The position numbers were made by a program, and so were the translations under genes. A stretch of 64,000 nt of DNA from Impatiens glandulifera (Eukaryota > Streptophyta > Magnoliopsida > Ericales > Balsaminaceae). Shown in pieces: positions 51,155 through 62,427 of this stretch. How positions within the stretch are numbered: the stretch's first letter is position 1; each line of letters opens with the position of its first letter. Under the pieces are notes generated by a model. It did not search any database. It was not told the origin of the DNA and was given only the letters and a program-made list of their open reading frames with translations. The stretch spans positions 2,293,840 through 2,357,839 of the forward strand of contig NC_061863.1 in assembly GCF_907164915.1 (NCBI RefSeq), in the 5' to 3' direction.

Positions 51155-53774
51155 ATGGACGAGAATGATATTATTGATTTAAGGTAACATTGTTTAACTT
51201 CTCCAATTTTTGTAGTGCACATGTAAGCGAAGATCTCTTCACTAATATATTATTAGATAATATCTTATAAAGCGAAACTATATTCGCCTAATATTACAAT
51301 CTTCATACTGTTGAAGTGAAGCTTTCTTCGCTTATATTGTTTTCATTTTCCAATAATCTACAAGTTCTGGTTAGTTGAACCTTTATTTTCCACTTGTTCA
51401 AACTGAACAGCGAATCTGCTACTTGTCGTCGTCAATTGAATTTCGATGGAAACGGCCAACCTTTGGAGGACATCGAATCCAACTTAATTCCACTTTTAGG
51501 TAGAGAATTTGAGAGTGAAGAAGAAGGCTACGTATTCTACTTAGCATACGCTAAACTAATAGGATTTGGTATAAGGCGCAGTTCAAAACATGTAGACAAG
51601 GAGGGTAAAATACTGGATAGAGTTTTTTGTTGTAGTGCACAGGGTGAACGGGGAAAGGACAAACGTGATGTCTATGTGAAACGTAGACGTTCTGTGACTC
51701 GGTTCTGTTGTGAAGCGAAATTGAGGATAAAGAGGGCAGACAATGGAAAGTTCCAAGTGGTAAATTTTATTAGTGATCATAGTCATCCTCTTGCAAGTCC
51801 AAAGAAAACTCACCTGTATAGATGCCATAGGAATATTTCTGCAGTTGCAGGCTTACATATCGAGATGGCCACTAACGTGGGAATTCCTCCTAAGTCATCA
51901 CATGCTCTAATGTCTAAACAAATCGATGGAAGGGAGAATCTAGGTTTTCTTCCTGAGGATTACAAAAATTACCTGCGCACGAAAAGAACCAGAGAGTGTA
52001 ATTTTGGGGAAACAGGGGGTGTATTAGAGTATTTGCAGAAAAAACAATCCAATGATCCTGGTTTTTATAATGCTTTTCAACTTGATGCGGACGATTTGAT
52101 AACGAATATTTTTTGGTGTGATTCCAACATGCGGTCCGATTATTCATACTTCGGAGACGTGGTCAGTTTTGACACCACATACAAGAAGAATAATGAAGGT
52201 CGTCCAGTTGCGCTTTTTGTAGGTGTCAATCATCACAAACAATCAATTCTTTTTGGAGCAGCTCTATTATACGATGAAACTGCGATGACTTTTGATTGGT
52301 TGTTTGAGACTTTCACCAAAGCTATGCATGGGAAAAAACCAAAAACTATTCTTACAGATCAAGACACGGCCATGGCTAAGGCCTTGGCGTCTCAATGGCC
52401 CGAAACAAATCATCGTCTCTGTATTTGGCACATATTTCAAAATGCAGCCATACATCTTAGCTCGGTGTTCCATAATTTCAGAGATTTTTCTAAGGATTTT
52501 TCTTCGTGTATATATGATTTTGAAGAAGAGATAGAGTTTGTTGAAGCTTGGAATCAAATGTTGACAAACTACGGGCTTGAATACAACGATTGGTTGAAAC
52601 GCATGTTTAGCATCAGGCGAAAGTGGGCATTAGTGTATGGACGACAAATGTTTTGTGCTGATATGACGACAACACAGAGAAGTGAGAGTATGAACAGTAT
52701 GTTGAAAAGGTACTGCTCCTACAAACACAAGTTTTTAGAATTTTTCAAACACTTTGAAAGACTACTCGATGAAAGAAGATATGATGTGTTGAAGGCTGAT
52801 TTCAAATCAATTACCAGCCAACCAAGTCTTAACTATCCAGTTTTGATCTTAAAGGATGCCTGCAAAGTTTACACCCCAGAGGTCTTTAAGTGCTTTGAAC
52901 AACAATGGTTTATGTCGCATGATTGTGGTGTAGAAATGTTAGAGGATGTCGACACACACAGAAAATACAAGGTAACACCCCACACTAGGAGATGCTCTCA
53001 TACAGTTACAGTTCATAAGAATGACGATAAGAATATCGAGTGTAGCTGCTGTAAATTTGAATTTGGAGGGATTTTGTGTGCTCACATCCTAAAGATTTTC
53101 ACAACGATTGACGTGTTGAAGATTCCTCCGGCGTTGATATTGAAGAGGTGGACAAGAACAGCCAAAGATGGAATATTTGGAACTGATCCAATCGTGGACA
53201 GTACTAATGTTGATCCGAGTGAGCTTCATAACATAAGATACAGAGATTTGTGTGGGTTGTCCATGCATTTATTTACCAAGGCAGCCGAAAGAGATGACAC
53301 TTACAATCATGTCAAAGAAATCATGCTGAGCCAGTGCACGTTTGTGGATAAAAAATTGCAGGAGAGTATAAATATGCAAACTCCACCAACCGGTTTATCA
53401 CGTTCTGCCGAGGGTGCCCCTGTTCAAGCAAAAGGAATGAAAACTAAGAAGCCAACAAAGTCGGGTAAGAGAAGGAAAGGTGGACTGGAGAAGAACTCAA
53501 GAAAACGAAAATCAACAAGAATAACTAGTGAATCACATATTCCGGTATGAAATTGCTGACTTACATTCTTTACTAATAATTGTGTTATTAATATTCATAT
53601 AATAACATACTTTTAAATAAATTTGATATTCCTTTCCAGCCATCAAGTGCAATGCCAACGACAACTCCTCAGTTCTCAACTCCTCAACAATGGGACGAAA
53701 GTTTCAGCATGGACGCCAATACTCCGTTCACTGTTCTTTTGTCATCTCAACTATCGAATTCCAGTTTCATGTGA
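51155..53774 (+). CDS. FAR1/FRS-type MULE transposase
   Basis: Three coding exons: 51155-51183, 51411-53544, 53640-53774 (2298 bp, 765 aa). The ATG at 51155 is chosen because it splices in phase (TTA AG/C) onto the long exon; the ATG at 51150 is out of frame. The FAR1 DNA-binding domain, a WRKY-GCM1 zinc fold, covers about residues 38-131 (GREFESEEEGYVFYLAYAKL, RFCCEAKLRI, DHSHPL). The MULE transposase domain follows from about 255, with the three acidic residues present: SFDTTY (D ~262), LTDQD (D ~325) and RSESMNS (E ~435). A SWIM zinc finger (CSCCKFEFGGILCAHIL) lies near 553-570, and the C-terminus is Lys/Arg-rich. FAR1-like proteins are either domesticated transcription factors or transposases; the intact acidic triad and repeat-flanked setting favour an active or recently active transposase. 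Intron 1 carries three palindromes. Confidence 0.9.
51227..51331. promoter_or_regulatory. Cluster of three palindromes in intron 1 of the transposase gene
   Basis: GCGAA-GATCTC-TTCAC (51227-51242), GCGAA-ACTATA-TTCGC (51272-51287) and GTGAA-GCTTTC-TTCGC (51316-51331), all with a 6-bp spacer and spaced about 44-45 bp apart. The position suggests autoregulation by an element protein, but this is inference. Confidence 0.5.
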
Positions 53775-53916
53775 AATCTGATATGTATATAGTATTGTAT
53801 GTACGTTGGATTTGAAACAAAGAATAAGGTCGAATGTATGCATGCGAAGTTTTATGAAATACCAAATGAATGACCACACTAATTCATTTCTAAAAAATTA
53901 CAAACACCTAAATCAA

Positions 53917-54319
53917 TCGAATATTTATTCGCCCCCAGTCAACTAATATTAAGTATCCTTTTAGTTGCAAATGGAGAAAATGAAACATAAAACTGAGGCG
54001 AATATGTGTTCGCTTGAACCTCACCATGTATCTCGGTCGAATATTTATTCTCCTCATATTTGTCTGATGAAATTGATCTTTATGTTGAAACTGGTATTTA
54101 CATGTCGGGGTAAGTGCAGTGACATGACAAGTCATCCCGCTTCTCATGGATGAGATGGTGGCTTTACATTATCAATAATTTGAGGCGAATATGTATTCGC
54201 TTCATCGAAAATATGTCTTAGAGGCGAATATTTATTCTCTTCATATTTCTTTCATGAAATTCGAGGCTTCACATATATATTTTATGAAGAGAAGGTCTTT
54301 GAAGCGAATATTTATGCGG
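53917..54319. repeat. Cluster of six palindromes between the convergent genes
   Basis: Sites at 53917 (TCGAA-N6-TTCGC), 53998 (GCGAA-N6-TTCGC), 54037 (TCGAA-N6-TTCTC), 54185 (GCGAA-N6-TTCGC), 54224 (GCGAA-N6-TTCTC) and 54304 (GCGAA-N6-TGCGG). They lie between the 3' ends of the transposase and Ulp1 genes, so not every cluster is a promoter. The rest of 53775-54609 is AT-rich 3' flank. Confidence 0.7.
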
Positions 54320-54609
54320 CTCATGTTTATTTCACTTAATTTATTCATTTAACACATAATTGAACAAGTATTGGAAAATCAAATTTCATAAAAAACACAC
54401 TTCATGTATACACGTTCATTAGTGTGAGGATGTGAAGTAACAATTTTTGAGAATTGAAATTACACAACATATTCTTTATTGTAACAATAAATCATTACAA
54501 TTATAGAAATAGTTTAATTACCCCATCTGTCTATGAGTACATTATTGTACTCATGTGAACTAAAATTCTTTGTAAAATTTAATTACACAATATGTATACA
54601 GTTCCTAAT

Positions 54610-57600
54610 TCATTGACTTATCCATTTACGGCAGGAATTGTAGACCTTGCTCCTGGCCTTGTTGAGCTCCGAGCCAATGACACGCCAACAGTATTCCATC
54701 CTCAATGTCTTTATTTGGTTCCTTACATTTCTTTTAACTCCAAAGCCAGTTTTCCACCCCTTCACCTCACCTTCATACGTCTCCATGTGTCTCATGCAAA
54801 AAATGCCGCAGTCAGTGTAATTCTTTGAATCCTGCCATGGCAATTTCAGACATATCTTTTCCAAACCGCCATACTTTTTAGCAAGAACGGGGTCTACGTC
54901 GTTCATATATTGTTGAATGTAGTCATCCTGATACATCATTACAAACAACATTATGTAATGTATTTTAGTGCTACTAGAATTCCAAAATTGAACTATTTTA
55001 AATTTTAATTGTAGTGTCATACCAAGATTTGTGCATTCTTATATCTTCTTTCGAAGGGCGATTGCATAGGTGACTGCCGGTTATCAATTACTTGAAATTG
55101 CCTTTGTATGAAGTTATAGCAAACAAGGTAGAAATGTCTGTCATCAATGATTGGGAAAAACAACTGTGGATAGAATTAAAAAAGATTAGATTTGAACTGA
55201 GTGGTAAATGATATTATAAGGTATGACAGCTAGAGATGTACTTACGAGGTCCACTTCCCAGAGGTCCATTTTTGAAATTTGGAAAGCCCGACCTTCTAGA
55301 CAGAACCTGTCATTGAATTTTTCTCGCGTAGTTATCCCACCTTCACGAAAAATCTGTTTACAGCAGTCTTTAGTCTCACAAGAATAACATAATTGATAAA
55401 TAACAGTGCTAGCACAACTTACGGTGAGCACGGTTGTGTAGAAAATCTTCTTGTAACGACGTTTGACATTTTTCCTAGAAAGGTCGTGCAAAATGTATGA
55501 CCAAACATCAATAATCATACTGTCTACCCAGGTTTGATCAGCCATTGTAAGCATGTCCCCGCGCGTCACGTGTAGACATAGGTTTTCCGCAATAAATAAC
55601 ATTTCACTGCATGAAAACAACAAAACATTTTTCAAAATGGTGTACAATTCCTATTTTTTATGAATAATTAAGCATTTGCAGGAAACATTACCTTGGATCA
55701 AGTCCTCCAGCAAATACAAAACCCACAAAAATCTTCTGAAAGTTTGTTAGTTTCTTGTCATCCCTAAACATTTTATTGAAATGTGGTGTTTTCAAAGCTG
55801 TAGGCAAGTCCAATGCTTTAAGCCATTCTTTCGTTTGCATGTTTGGACGAGAAGAGCCAGTTTGAAGTGGCGGTAGTATGGATGAGATGCCTTCTTCAGG
55901 TTCATTCTTTACTATCTCCAAAGAAGAGGCTGTGTGAAGTGGCGTTAGTAGACTGGAGATGCCTTCTTCAGGTTCATTCTTTACTATCTCCAATGAAGAG
56001 GCGTTTTGAAGTGGCTGTGGTAGACTGGAGATGCATTCTTCAGGTTCCTTTTTAACTATCGCCAAAGAAGGGGAGTTTTTGTTGGTTTCGGTTTTGATGA
56101 CATCGGTTAACCAATCAGTTTTCAAATTTCGTGGGGCTTTTCTTTGGACATTTAAGGCCTTTGAAGGTCCTGCTTCCTCTTTTTTTTGGATAATTAGGGT
56201 AGGAGGCAAGGCTGGGGTGGTTGGAGTGCTGGTGTTCGTGTTGGTTTCTGTTGTGGGAGTAATTGGGTTGGCTTTGGGTTTGGCTTGTGCCATTGGAGGG
56301 GGTGTGGTTTTGAGTGGATGAATGGGGTTTGCTTTGGCTTGTGCCATTGGAGGGGGTGTGTTTTTGAGTGGAGGAATGGGGTTTGCTTTGGGTTTGGCTT
56401 GTGCCATTGTAGGGGGTGTGGTTTTGAGTGGAGGAATGGGGTTTGCTTTGGGTTTGGCTTGTGCCATTGGAGGGGGTGTGGTTTTGAGTGGAGGAATGGG
56501 GTTTGCTTTGGCTTGTGCCATTGGAGGGGGTGTGGTTTTGAGTGGAGGAATGGGGTTTGCTTTGGCTTGTGCCACTGGAGGGGGTGTGGTTTTGATTGGA
56601 GGAAGGGGGTTTGCTTTGGCTTGTGCCACTAGAGGGGGTGGGGCTAGGGTTTTGGTATCTGTTTTGAGTGGAAGGGGGTTCTTGTGGGATTGGGGTGTTG
56701 GTGTGAGGGTGGGTTGTGTGTGGTCTAGGGTGTTTAGAGGATGGGTGTTGGATTTGGCTTGGTTGTCTGCGTTGATATTTTTGTGGATGTTGGGAGAAAG
56801 TGTGCTCTTGTTGGATGGGGCCGTTGGTGGGTGGTTGGCTTTTGTCTTCGTTTCGGTGGTGGGGGTGAATGTGTTCTTGTTCGATGGGGCCGTTGGATTG
56901 GTGTTGGCAGGGTTGTTGGTAGGAAGGGTGTTGCCTTTCGCTTGGGTTGTGGCTTCCGTGTTGGGGTTAATGCCACTTCCTCTGGGCTGCTGCTTTTTGT
57001 TTTGGTCCAGACTCCGCTGTAACCCTTCCCTCAGGATTGCATTGGAGTTTAGCACCGTGGCCAATGGCTCAAATGCAGACTGTACAAGTTCCATGGCGTT
57101 TATCTGGTGCATCTCATTCAGATATTTAGCCCCTTGTGCCAATTCTTCGGCAGCGGCAGCAACCTTCCTCAAACATGACGCCAGGTTTTGTGTAATTGGA
57201 GCATGCTCAGTTGGATGGTCATCTCCAGTTTGTGGTGGTGTTGGCTGCACATTTTGTTGCATCGGTGGTTGCTCATTCGGAATGGCTATGCGAGCAACCA
57301 CCCTACCATGTCCAAACCCCCCCTGTGCAGCCTCATACTCAACCCTTTCGTACATCTTCTTCTCGTCCCAGCATCCTAGAATAGGAAAACTCCTTGAGAT
57401 CTTACTGTTTACCTTGAACTCAACCACACGGTCCAAGTAGCACAACTGATACATTAGCATGAACAAATATATGTTACGTTCAAAGTCATCAAAAAATTAT
57501 GAATGGACAACCTCCAGCCAATAGATTTCTACACTCACCAAAAGAAAGGTTAATGGTCCATGGAAATAGGATGTCTTCTTTGCTTTCCACTTATAAACAC

Positions 57601-58641
57601 TGTCGACTAGCCCGTCTAACGTGAACTTGCACCAGTTGTAGTATTTGATTTTAGATACATCCTGGAGGGATTTCAGTACTTTGAATCTGAAAATAAAGAA
57701 GTAGTGACTCAAGCCATGTAAAATGATATTAAAGTTCTAAATGAGATCACAGAATTAATGCTAGGTTCTTTGGGTTTACCTGCACTGTGGATTTTGGGAT
57801 GTCCACAAAAAACTGGATACAACAAACACCACGAAGTCCATCTTGAAGTTACTGTCTCCTTCTGTGTTCTGTAGAATTTTGTCAGGCATTTGGTAGGTTG
57901 AAGGACCTCCACTGTTCTCGAATCCCCATCTCCTTCTCCACGCCGTGAGATGGTCCTTGTACACCTTGTCGTCCGTGTGATTTCCTAAACACTCTGCCAC
58001 AACTAATTCACATCTGGGTATGTTCAATACACATTGAACATCCTCTTCATCAATCTGCATCTCCTCTCCACTGTGTAGGACGATGCTCCTCCTTCTGGGA
58101 TTGAATAGACTCACAATGCACCGTGAGAATTGAAGTGGGCATTTTGATATGCCAAGTGACAGAAGGGAACCAAATCCTATGTCCCTCACAGCCTGCTTCT
58201 GTTCTTCAGATAACCTGTTAATCAGGTGATGAAGGCCCGATGGAGAGGTTCTGCTCTTGAAATCGACATCAGGGTCACGAGTCCTTCTTCTTTTCTTCTG
58301 AACCTGGTTCTCACTAAGTGCTTCATTCGCCGCGTTGGCCAGAATATCCAGTGGTGTCGTGGGCGTGCCTGATGCATCGGGTTTTCGTTTCCTTTGTTGA
58401 ACACTACATTATCATTCGCAAATTGGATTACTTACCTAATCCAAATATAGTCAAATTTTAACAATTGTAACATTCGCGTAATTACCTTAGTGTGTTCACT
58501 TCAGTCGTGGATTCAGTATATGGAACTATTTGCATATCGGAATCCTGATTCTGAGATGTTAAAGTCACATTTAGATTCGAACGACCTAAACTAAGAAAAC
58601 GAAATATGCACAAGCATGCAACCGTAAACACTTCTTACCAT
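54610..58641 (-). CDS. Ulp1-type (C48) cysteine protease-like protein of the element
   Basis: Nine exons: 58639-58641 (ATG only), 58486-58550, 57780-58403, 57539-57686, 55692-57445, 55423-55606, 55246-55353, 55023-55163, 54610-54927; 3345 bp, 1114 aa, all phases agree. The N-terminus is basic (QQRKRKPD, KKRRRTRD). About residues 85-280 form a globular domain (GFGSLLSLGISKCPLQFSRC, IDEEDVQCVLNIPRC, MDFVVFVVSSFLW) of the kind found in plant transposon ULP proteins. Residues ~450-670 are Pro/Thr/Lys-rich, including repeats of PPMAQAKANPIPPLKTT, followed by three SLEIVKNEPEEGISS-like repeats. The C-terminal C48 domain has the expected catalytic order: His ~972 (DDRHFYLVCYN), Asp ~989 (QVIDN), Gln ~1041 (LPWQDSKNY), Cys ~1049 (TDCGIFCMRHME). 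C48 enzymes cleave SUMO-like modifiers. Kaonashi-type MULEs carry such genes, but their substrate is unknown. Confidence 0.85.
56287..56640 (-). repeat. Coding minisatellite in the Ulp1-like gene
   Basis: A unit of 48 to 57 bp (plus-strand TGTGCCATTGGAGGGGGTGT, then GGAATGGGGTTTGCTTTGG) is repeated about seven times in frame, encoding PP(M/V)AQAK(PK)ANPIPPLKTT. Some units have an extra PK codon pair. It also creates long G-rich open frames on the opposite strand, which I regard as non-coding shadows. Confidence 0.85.
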
Positions 58642-58877
58642 TTTCGCTGGAGCCGAAGATACTAACCGGAAGAGAAATGGATTCGTAGTCGAAATGCCGG
58701 AGACGACAGCGCTAGGTCAGATGGTAGAATAACCTGGGTGTATTACGGCCGGATTCGGGCTTCAGATGTTTTACAGTTTTACTTTGCAAAGTGCACTGTT
58801 AGTGTGAATGTATTTTCATGAGGCCGTATCGGTTTTCACAAACATGAATAAGGAGTTTCTCATGAACTTCGTACGAG

Positions 58878-59095
58878 TCGAAGCGATATTCGCTTTTGTA
58901 GTGTGAAAGGTAATTATGCATTATGAAAAGTAACATACTACAATAGACGAGGATGTATTCGTGCAGAACTCCGCAATGTACGAATATATCTTCGCTTAGT
59001 ACATGTCTTTCTTGTTTCACATTATTTGAAAAAAAATTCCCACAAAATGAACAACTATTTGCTTCTCAATGCTGAATAAGCGAACAAATCTTCGA
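58878..59095. promoter_or_regulatory. Palindrome cluster upstream of the Ulp1-like gene
   Basis: TCGAA-GCGATA-TTCGC (58878-58893), ACGAA-TATATC-TTCGC (58980-58995) and GCGAA-CAAATC-TTCGA (59080-59095), about 100 bp apart, lie 240-450 bp upstream of the ATG-only first exon. This mirrors the sites in front of the BRCT gene. Confidence 0.5.
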
Positions 59096-59638
59096 TCTTG
59101 CAATCTAACAGATCGTATCCAATCAAAAGGAATGACATTTGATTCGATGGTAGCGATTGACTGGCCGTCGTCACAAAGCCTGAGACTTTGTGACAGTTGA
59201 CTTGACATGTGGAAAATTTTTTGGCGCTTCATTGTACTAATTTCCTTTTTAATTGAGCTGTCAATTAAATTTAATTAATTCTTTTTAAAATATAAATGAC
59301 AATGTATATATTTTACTTTGACACTCATGTAATAAATATAAGGTTTGTTATGTATGAACAATTTAATATTTCATATAATGTTAATTATAGTAAATGTAAT
59401 TTTTTTATTTATGACCGTAGTATTCAGCATTTTTTAATATAAATTTTTGGTTTCGATAATAAGTGTAACAAGATAAGATCAAACATCACCTAAACTTTTT
59501 AATTAACAATATATAAATTATGATTGATGTTCCCTATCTAAAATAATGAAGGCTGGTCCGATTCGATGTATAATGATTACTTTAAGATATGATGTACCGT
59601 ACAAAAATATGTCTGTAATGAATTATAAATAAAAATGA
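59096..59638. other. AT-rich spacer inside the element
   Basis: No palindrome, gene or repeat was seen between the Ulp1 promoter cluster and the right array. Confidence 0.45.
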
Positions 59639-62120
59639 AATGTGATCCAGGGGATAGAAATTGAAAAATGGTTTGTAGCGAAGATTTATTCGCGGCGTGT
59701 ATTTTCCTCCCACATTCATTCATCATTTTGGTCTTCACATACAAGCGTTGGTGTACTTACATCAGGTGTAAAGGGTCTTCTCATGTAGGGGTTGTGTGTT
59801 TCACATGTACGTCAACTTAGAATTCATTCAAGCGAAGATATATTCGCTTCATACTAGTTTCTCATAATTTGCAATTTTCACTGAACACGGATATATGTTC
59901 GCTTCTTTTCTTCTATAATTAGATGAATGCATGTGTTTAAAAATAGAAAAAAAAATAAGTTGCAACTGTATTAAAATATACTATTTTTTACTTTTTGTGA
60001 TGTGACAACAATACTGCACACTGTTCAGATTTGACATGTCATGACAGGCTTATTACTTTTACTGAATCCATAGATATGAAACGATTTCTTTATAGGGTTT
60101 TATACAAAAACACACTTCTTTTTCAATGATGACATATAATTTCTGCATGATGTGACAATTCAAAGGACTGCCTACTGATCCGCCAGGTCATTTGAGCGAA
60201 TATTTGTTCGCTTAATGTCAGTTATAATAATTTCATATAATATGAAATAAAGGGAAATTTAAAATACATTTAATTTTGGTCTACACATACACGGTTTAGT
60301 GTCTTTCCATGACAGACAAGCGGGCTTCTCATTGTTGTGTATGGGGGGTGTACACGGGGGACAGGTCGAAAACAATTGTGGCGAAAATTTCTTCGCTTAT
60401 GGAGTTAGTTTAGCTCAGATATCTTCCCTGTTCGTATAGCAAGACTATTATAGTATTATATTGAATATAATTTTATAATTATTCATGAAAATATTTTTAT
60501 TAATGTTGAAATAATTTATTATCTAATATAATGTGAATGACAATATTGAATTATTTATTTTATTTAATATTATTAAGTGTTATTACTTTTTCGTGAATGA
60601 AATTACTTTTTCATGATGTGACAAAGTGACTACACACTGTTCGGATTTGATATTTCATCACGGGAAATTTACTTTTTCTGAATCAATAGATCTAAATATT
60701 TTATGAAGAAAACAGATTTTCTGTTTGCTATAAATGTAGGGATTACATGAACAATCTTCGTCGGCAGCATGAAATATCTATTGAGCGTTTTTGTTGAGAG
60801 TGTGTGTTTTTTTCATATAGTTTGTTGAGATGTATCATTTGGGAGATTCTCTGTGATGGAAAACTTGTACAATGAAGATCAACTGGTGGAAAACATCTTC
60901 AGTTACCACGAATGCTTGGTAACTCAAGTAGAAACTACCGATCAAATGAAGATCATTCGTGTACACTGCTGGTGGGAAGCGCCAACTGTGGGTGATTCCC
61001 TGGGATGGAAAACATCTCAAGAGATAACTCAACAGGTGTATGACCCCAGTTATGCGTGAGAGATCCGCTGTGGTTGCTTCAATGGAGATGCCTTGAAGCT
61101 GGAGATGCAGATGAATATTGTTAAAATGTACAAATGTTTATGAAACGGGGAAATGTTTATGAAACTTGTAATAAAAATTTGTACGTCGAATTATAATAAT
61201 TATTTGTTATTTTTATTTTCATGCAAATGTCATTAAACATTAATAAAATAACGAATCTGTTAGAAATAATAAAGTATTATCATATCTACTCTTCTGGCTA
61301 AGTATACGTTGCCCATAAGTCATATCATTGCCATAATTTTAAATGTAAGTTTTGGTACGATTCGATGTGTAATGATTATAAATAAAAATTAAATGTGATT
61401 AACGGATAGAAATTGAAAAATTGTTTGTAGCGAAGATTTATTCGCGGCGTGTATTTTCCTCCCACATTCATTCATTATTTTGGTCTTCACATACAAGCGT
61501 TGGTGTACTTACATCAGGTGTAAAGGGTCTTCTCATGTAGGGGTTGTGTGTTTCACATGTACGTCAACTTAGAATTCATTCAAGCGAAGATTTATTCGCT
61601 TCAAATTAGTTCCTAATAATTTGCAATTTTCACTGAACACGAATATATGTTCGCTTCTTTTCATATATAATTAGATGAATTCATGTGTTTAATAATTGAA
61701 AAAAAAACATAATTTGCAACTTTATTAAAATATAATATTTATTAATTTTTGTGATGTGACAACAATACTGCACACTGTTCCGATTTGATATGTCAAGACA
61801 GGCTTAATACAGTAATCCATAGATATGAAATGATTTCTTTATAGGGTTTTATACGAAAACACACTTCTTTTTTCAATGATGAAATATAATTTCAATACAT
61901 TTCCGTTCAATGTGGTCGACCTCAAATATGAAGATCAAGCGAATAGTATTTCGTTTCGTAACAATGTTGTGTTTAATATAGAAACTTACAGGCGAATGAT
62001 TCTTCGTTTTCAAATTCATTAGAGTATGACATGAAAGTGTCAACAATAATATGTAACTTCAAAGATTGGATGCGACATCATCTTCGTTTTCAAGGGTTTT
62101 ACAGGCGAAGAAATGTCCGT
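59639..62120. repeat. Right subterminal array, inverted relative to the left array
   Basis: A ~480-bp segment at about 59639-60120 is repeated almost exactly at about 61385-61905 (TGTAGCGAAGATTTATTCGC, TACAAGCGTTGGTGTACTTA, GGGTCTTCTCATGTAGGGG). A third, diverged unit lies at 60196-60396. Palindromes occur at 59678, 59832, 59887, 60196, 60381, 61430, 61584, 61639, 61939, 61992, 62072 and 62105. The unit's core (TTTTGGTCTTCACATACA to TTCTCATG to GGGG) is the reverse complement of the left-array unit. A 68-codon frame at 60853-61059 lies between the repeats and is not convincing as a gene. Confidence 0.75.
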
Positions 62121-62427
62121 TCGATTTACTGATTAGATCTGTGTAAGGAAGCGAGCAACCAATCGATGGATCAATCTAAGGGGTTTACATGAACAGATCA
62201 GTTGTTTTACATTATACTTTGAATTGATCATGACATCCAAATTGCAATCAAAGAATCAAACATAACGACAATGAGTCGATTTATATCACTCCAGAATAAA
62301 CTCACTACATAATGTAAAATATAACTTCAGACTATAATCAAACATAACTTCATAATATTGTTGAATACACAAAAACATTCCATAATCCGTTTACATAAGT
62401 ACTGCACAGATTAACCAACAATATAGC

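Larger units (their letters stand above)
47630..62120. mobile_element. Composite MULE-like element (BRCT + FAR1/MULE transposase + Ulp1)
   Basis: The limits given are the first and last GCGAA-N6-TTCGC-type palindromes; the true termini and target duplication were not found, so each end may extend by some hundred bases. Evidence for one element: an intact MULE-type transposase gene, a Ulp1-type gene (a known partner in Kaonashi MULEs), palindromes restricted to this interval of the window, and a ~200-270 bp repeat unit in direct orientation at the left (47.68-48.84 kb) and in inverted orientation at the right (59.64-61.9 kb). Matching blocks are GTCTTCTCATG, TTTTGGTCT.TACATA and AGTGTCTTTCCATG, read as their complements on the left. 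Base composition is less AT-rich than in the flanks. Confidence 0.7.

Noticed and set aside
56322..57440. 372-codon plus-strand open frame with Gly/Cys-rich repeats
   Set aside because: It is antisense to exon 5 of the Ulp1-like gene. Its openness comes from the Pro/Lys/Thr-rich minisatellite on the other strand, and it has no recognisable domain.
60853..61059. 68-codon plus-strand frame within the right array
   Set aside because: Short, with no domain and no clear splice context. It also contains an internal near-repeat (GATTCTCTGTGATGGAAAAC and GATTCCCTGGGATGGAAAAC). A tiny cargo exon cannot be excluded.
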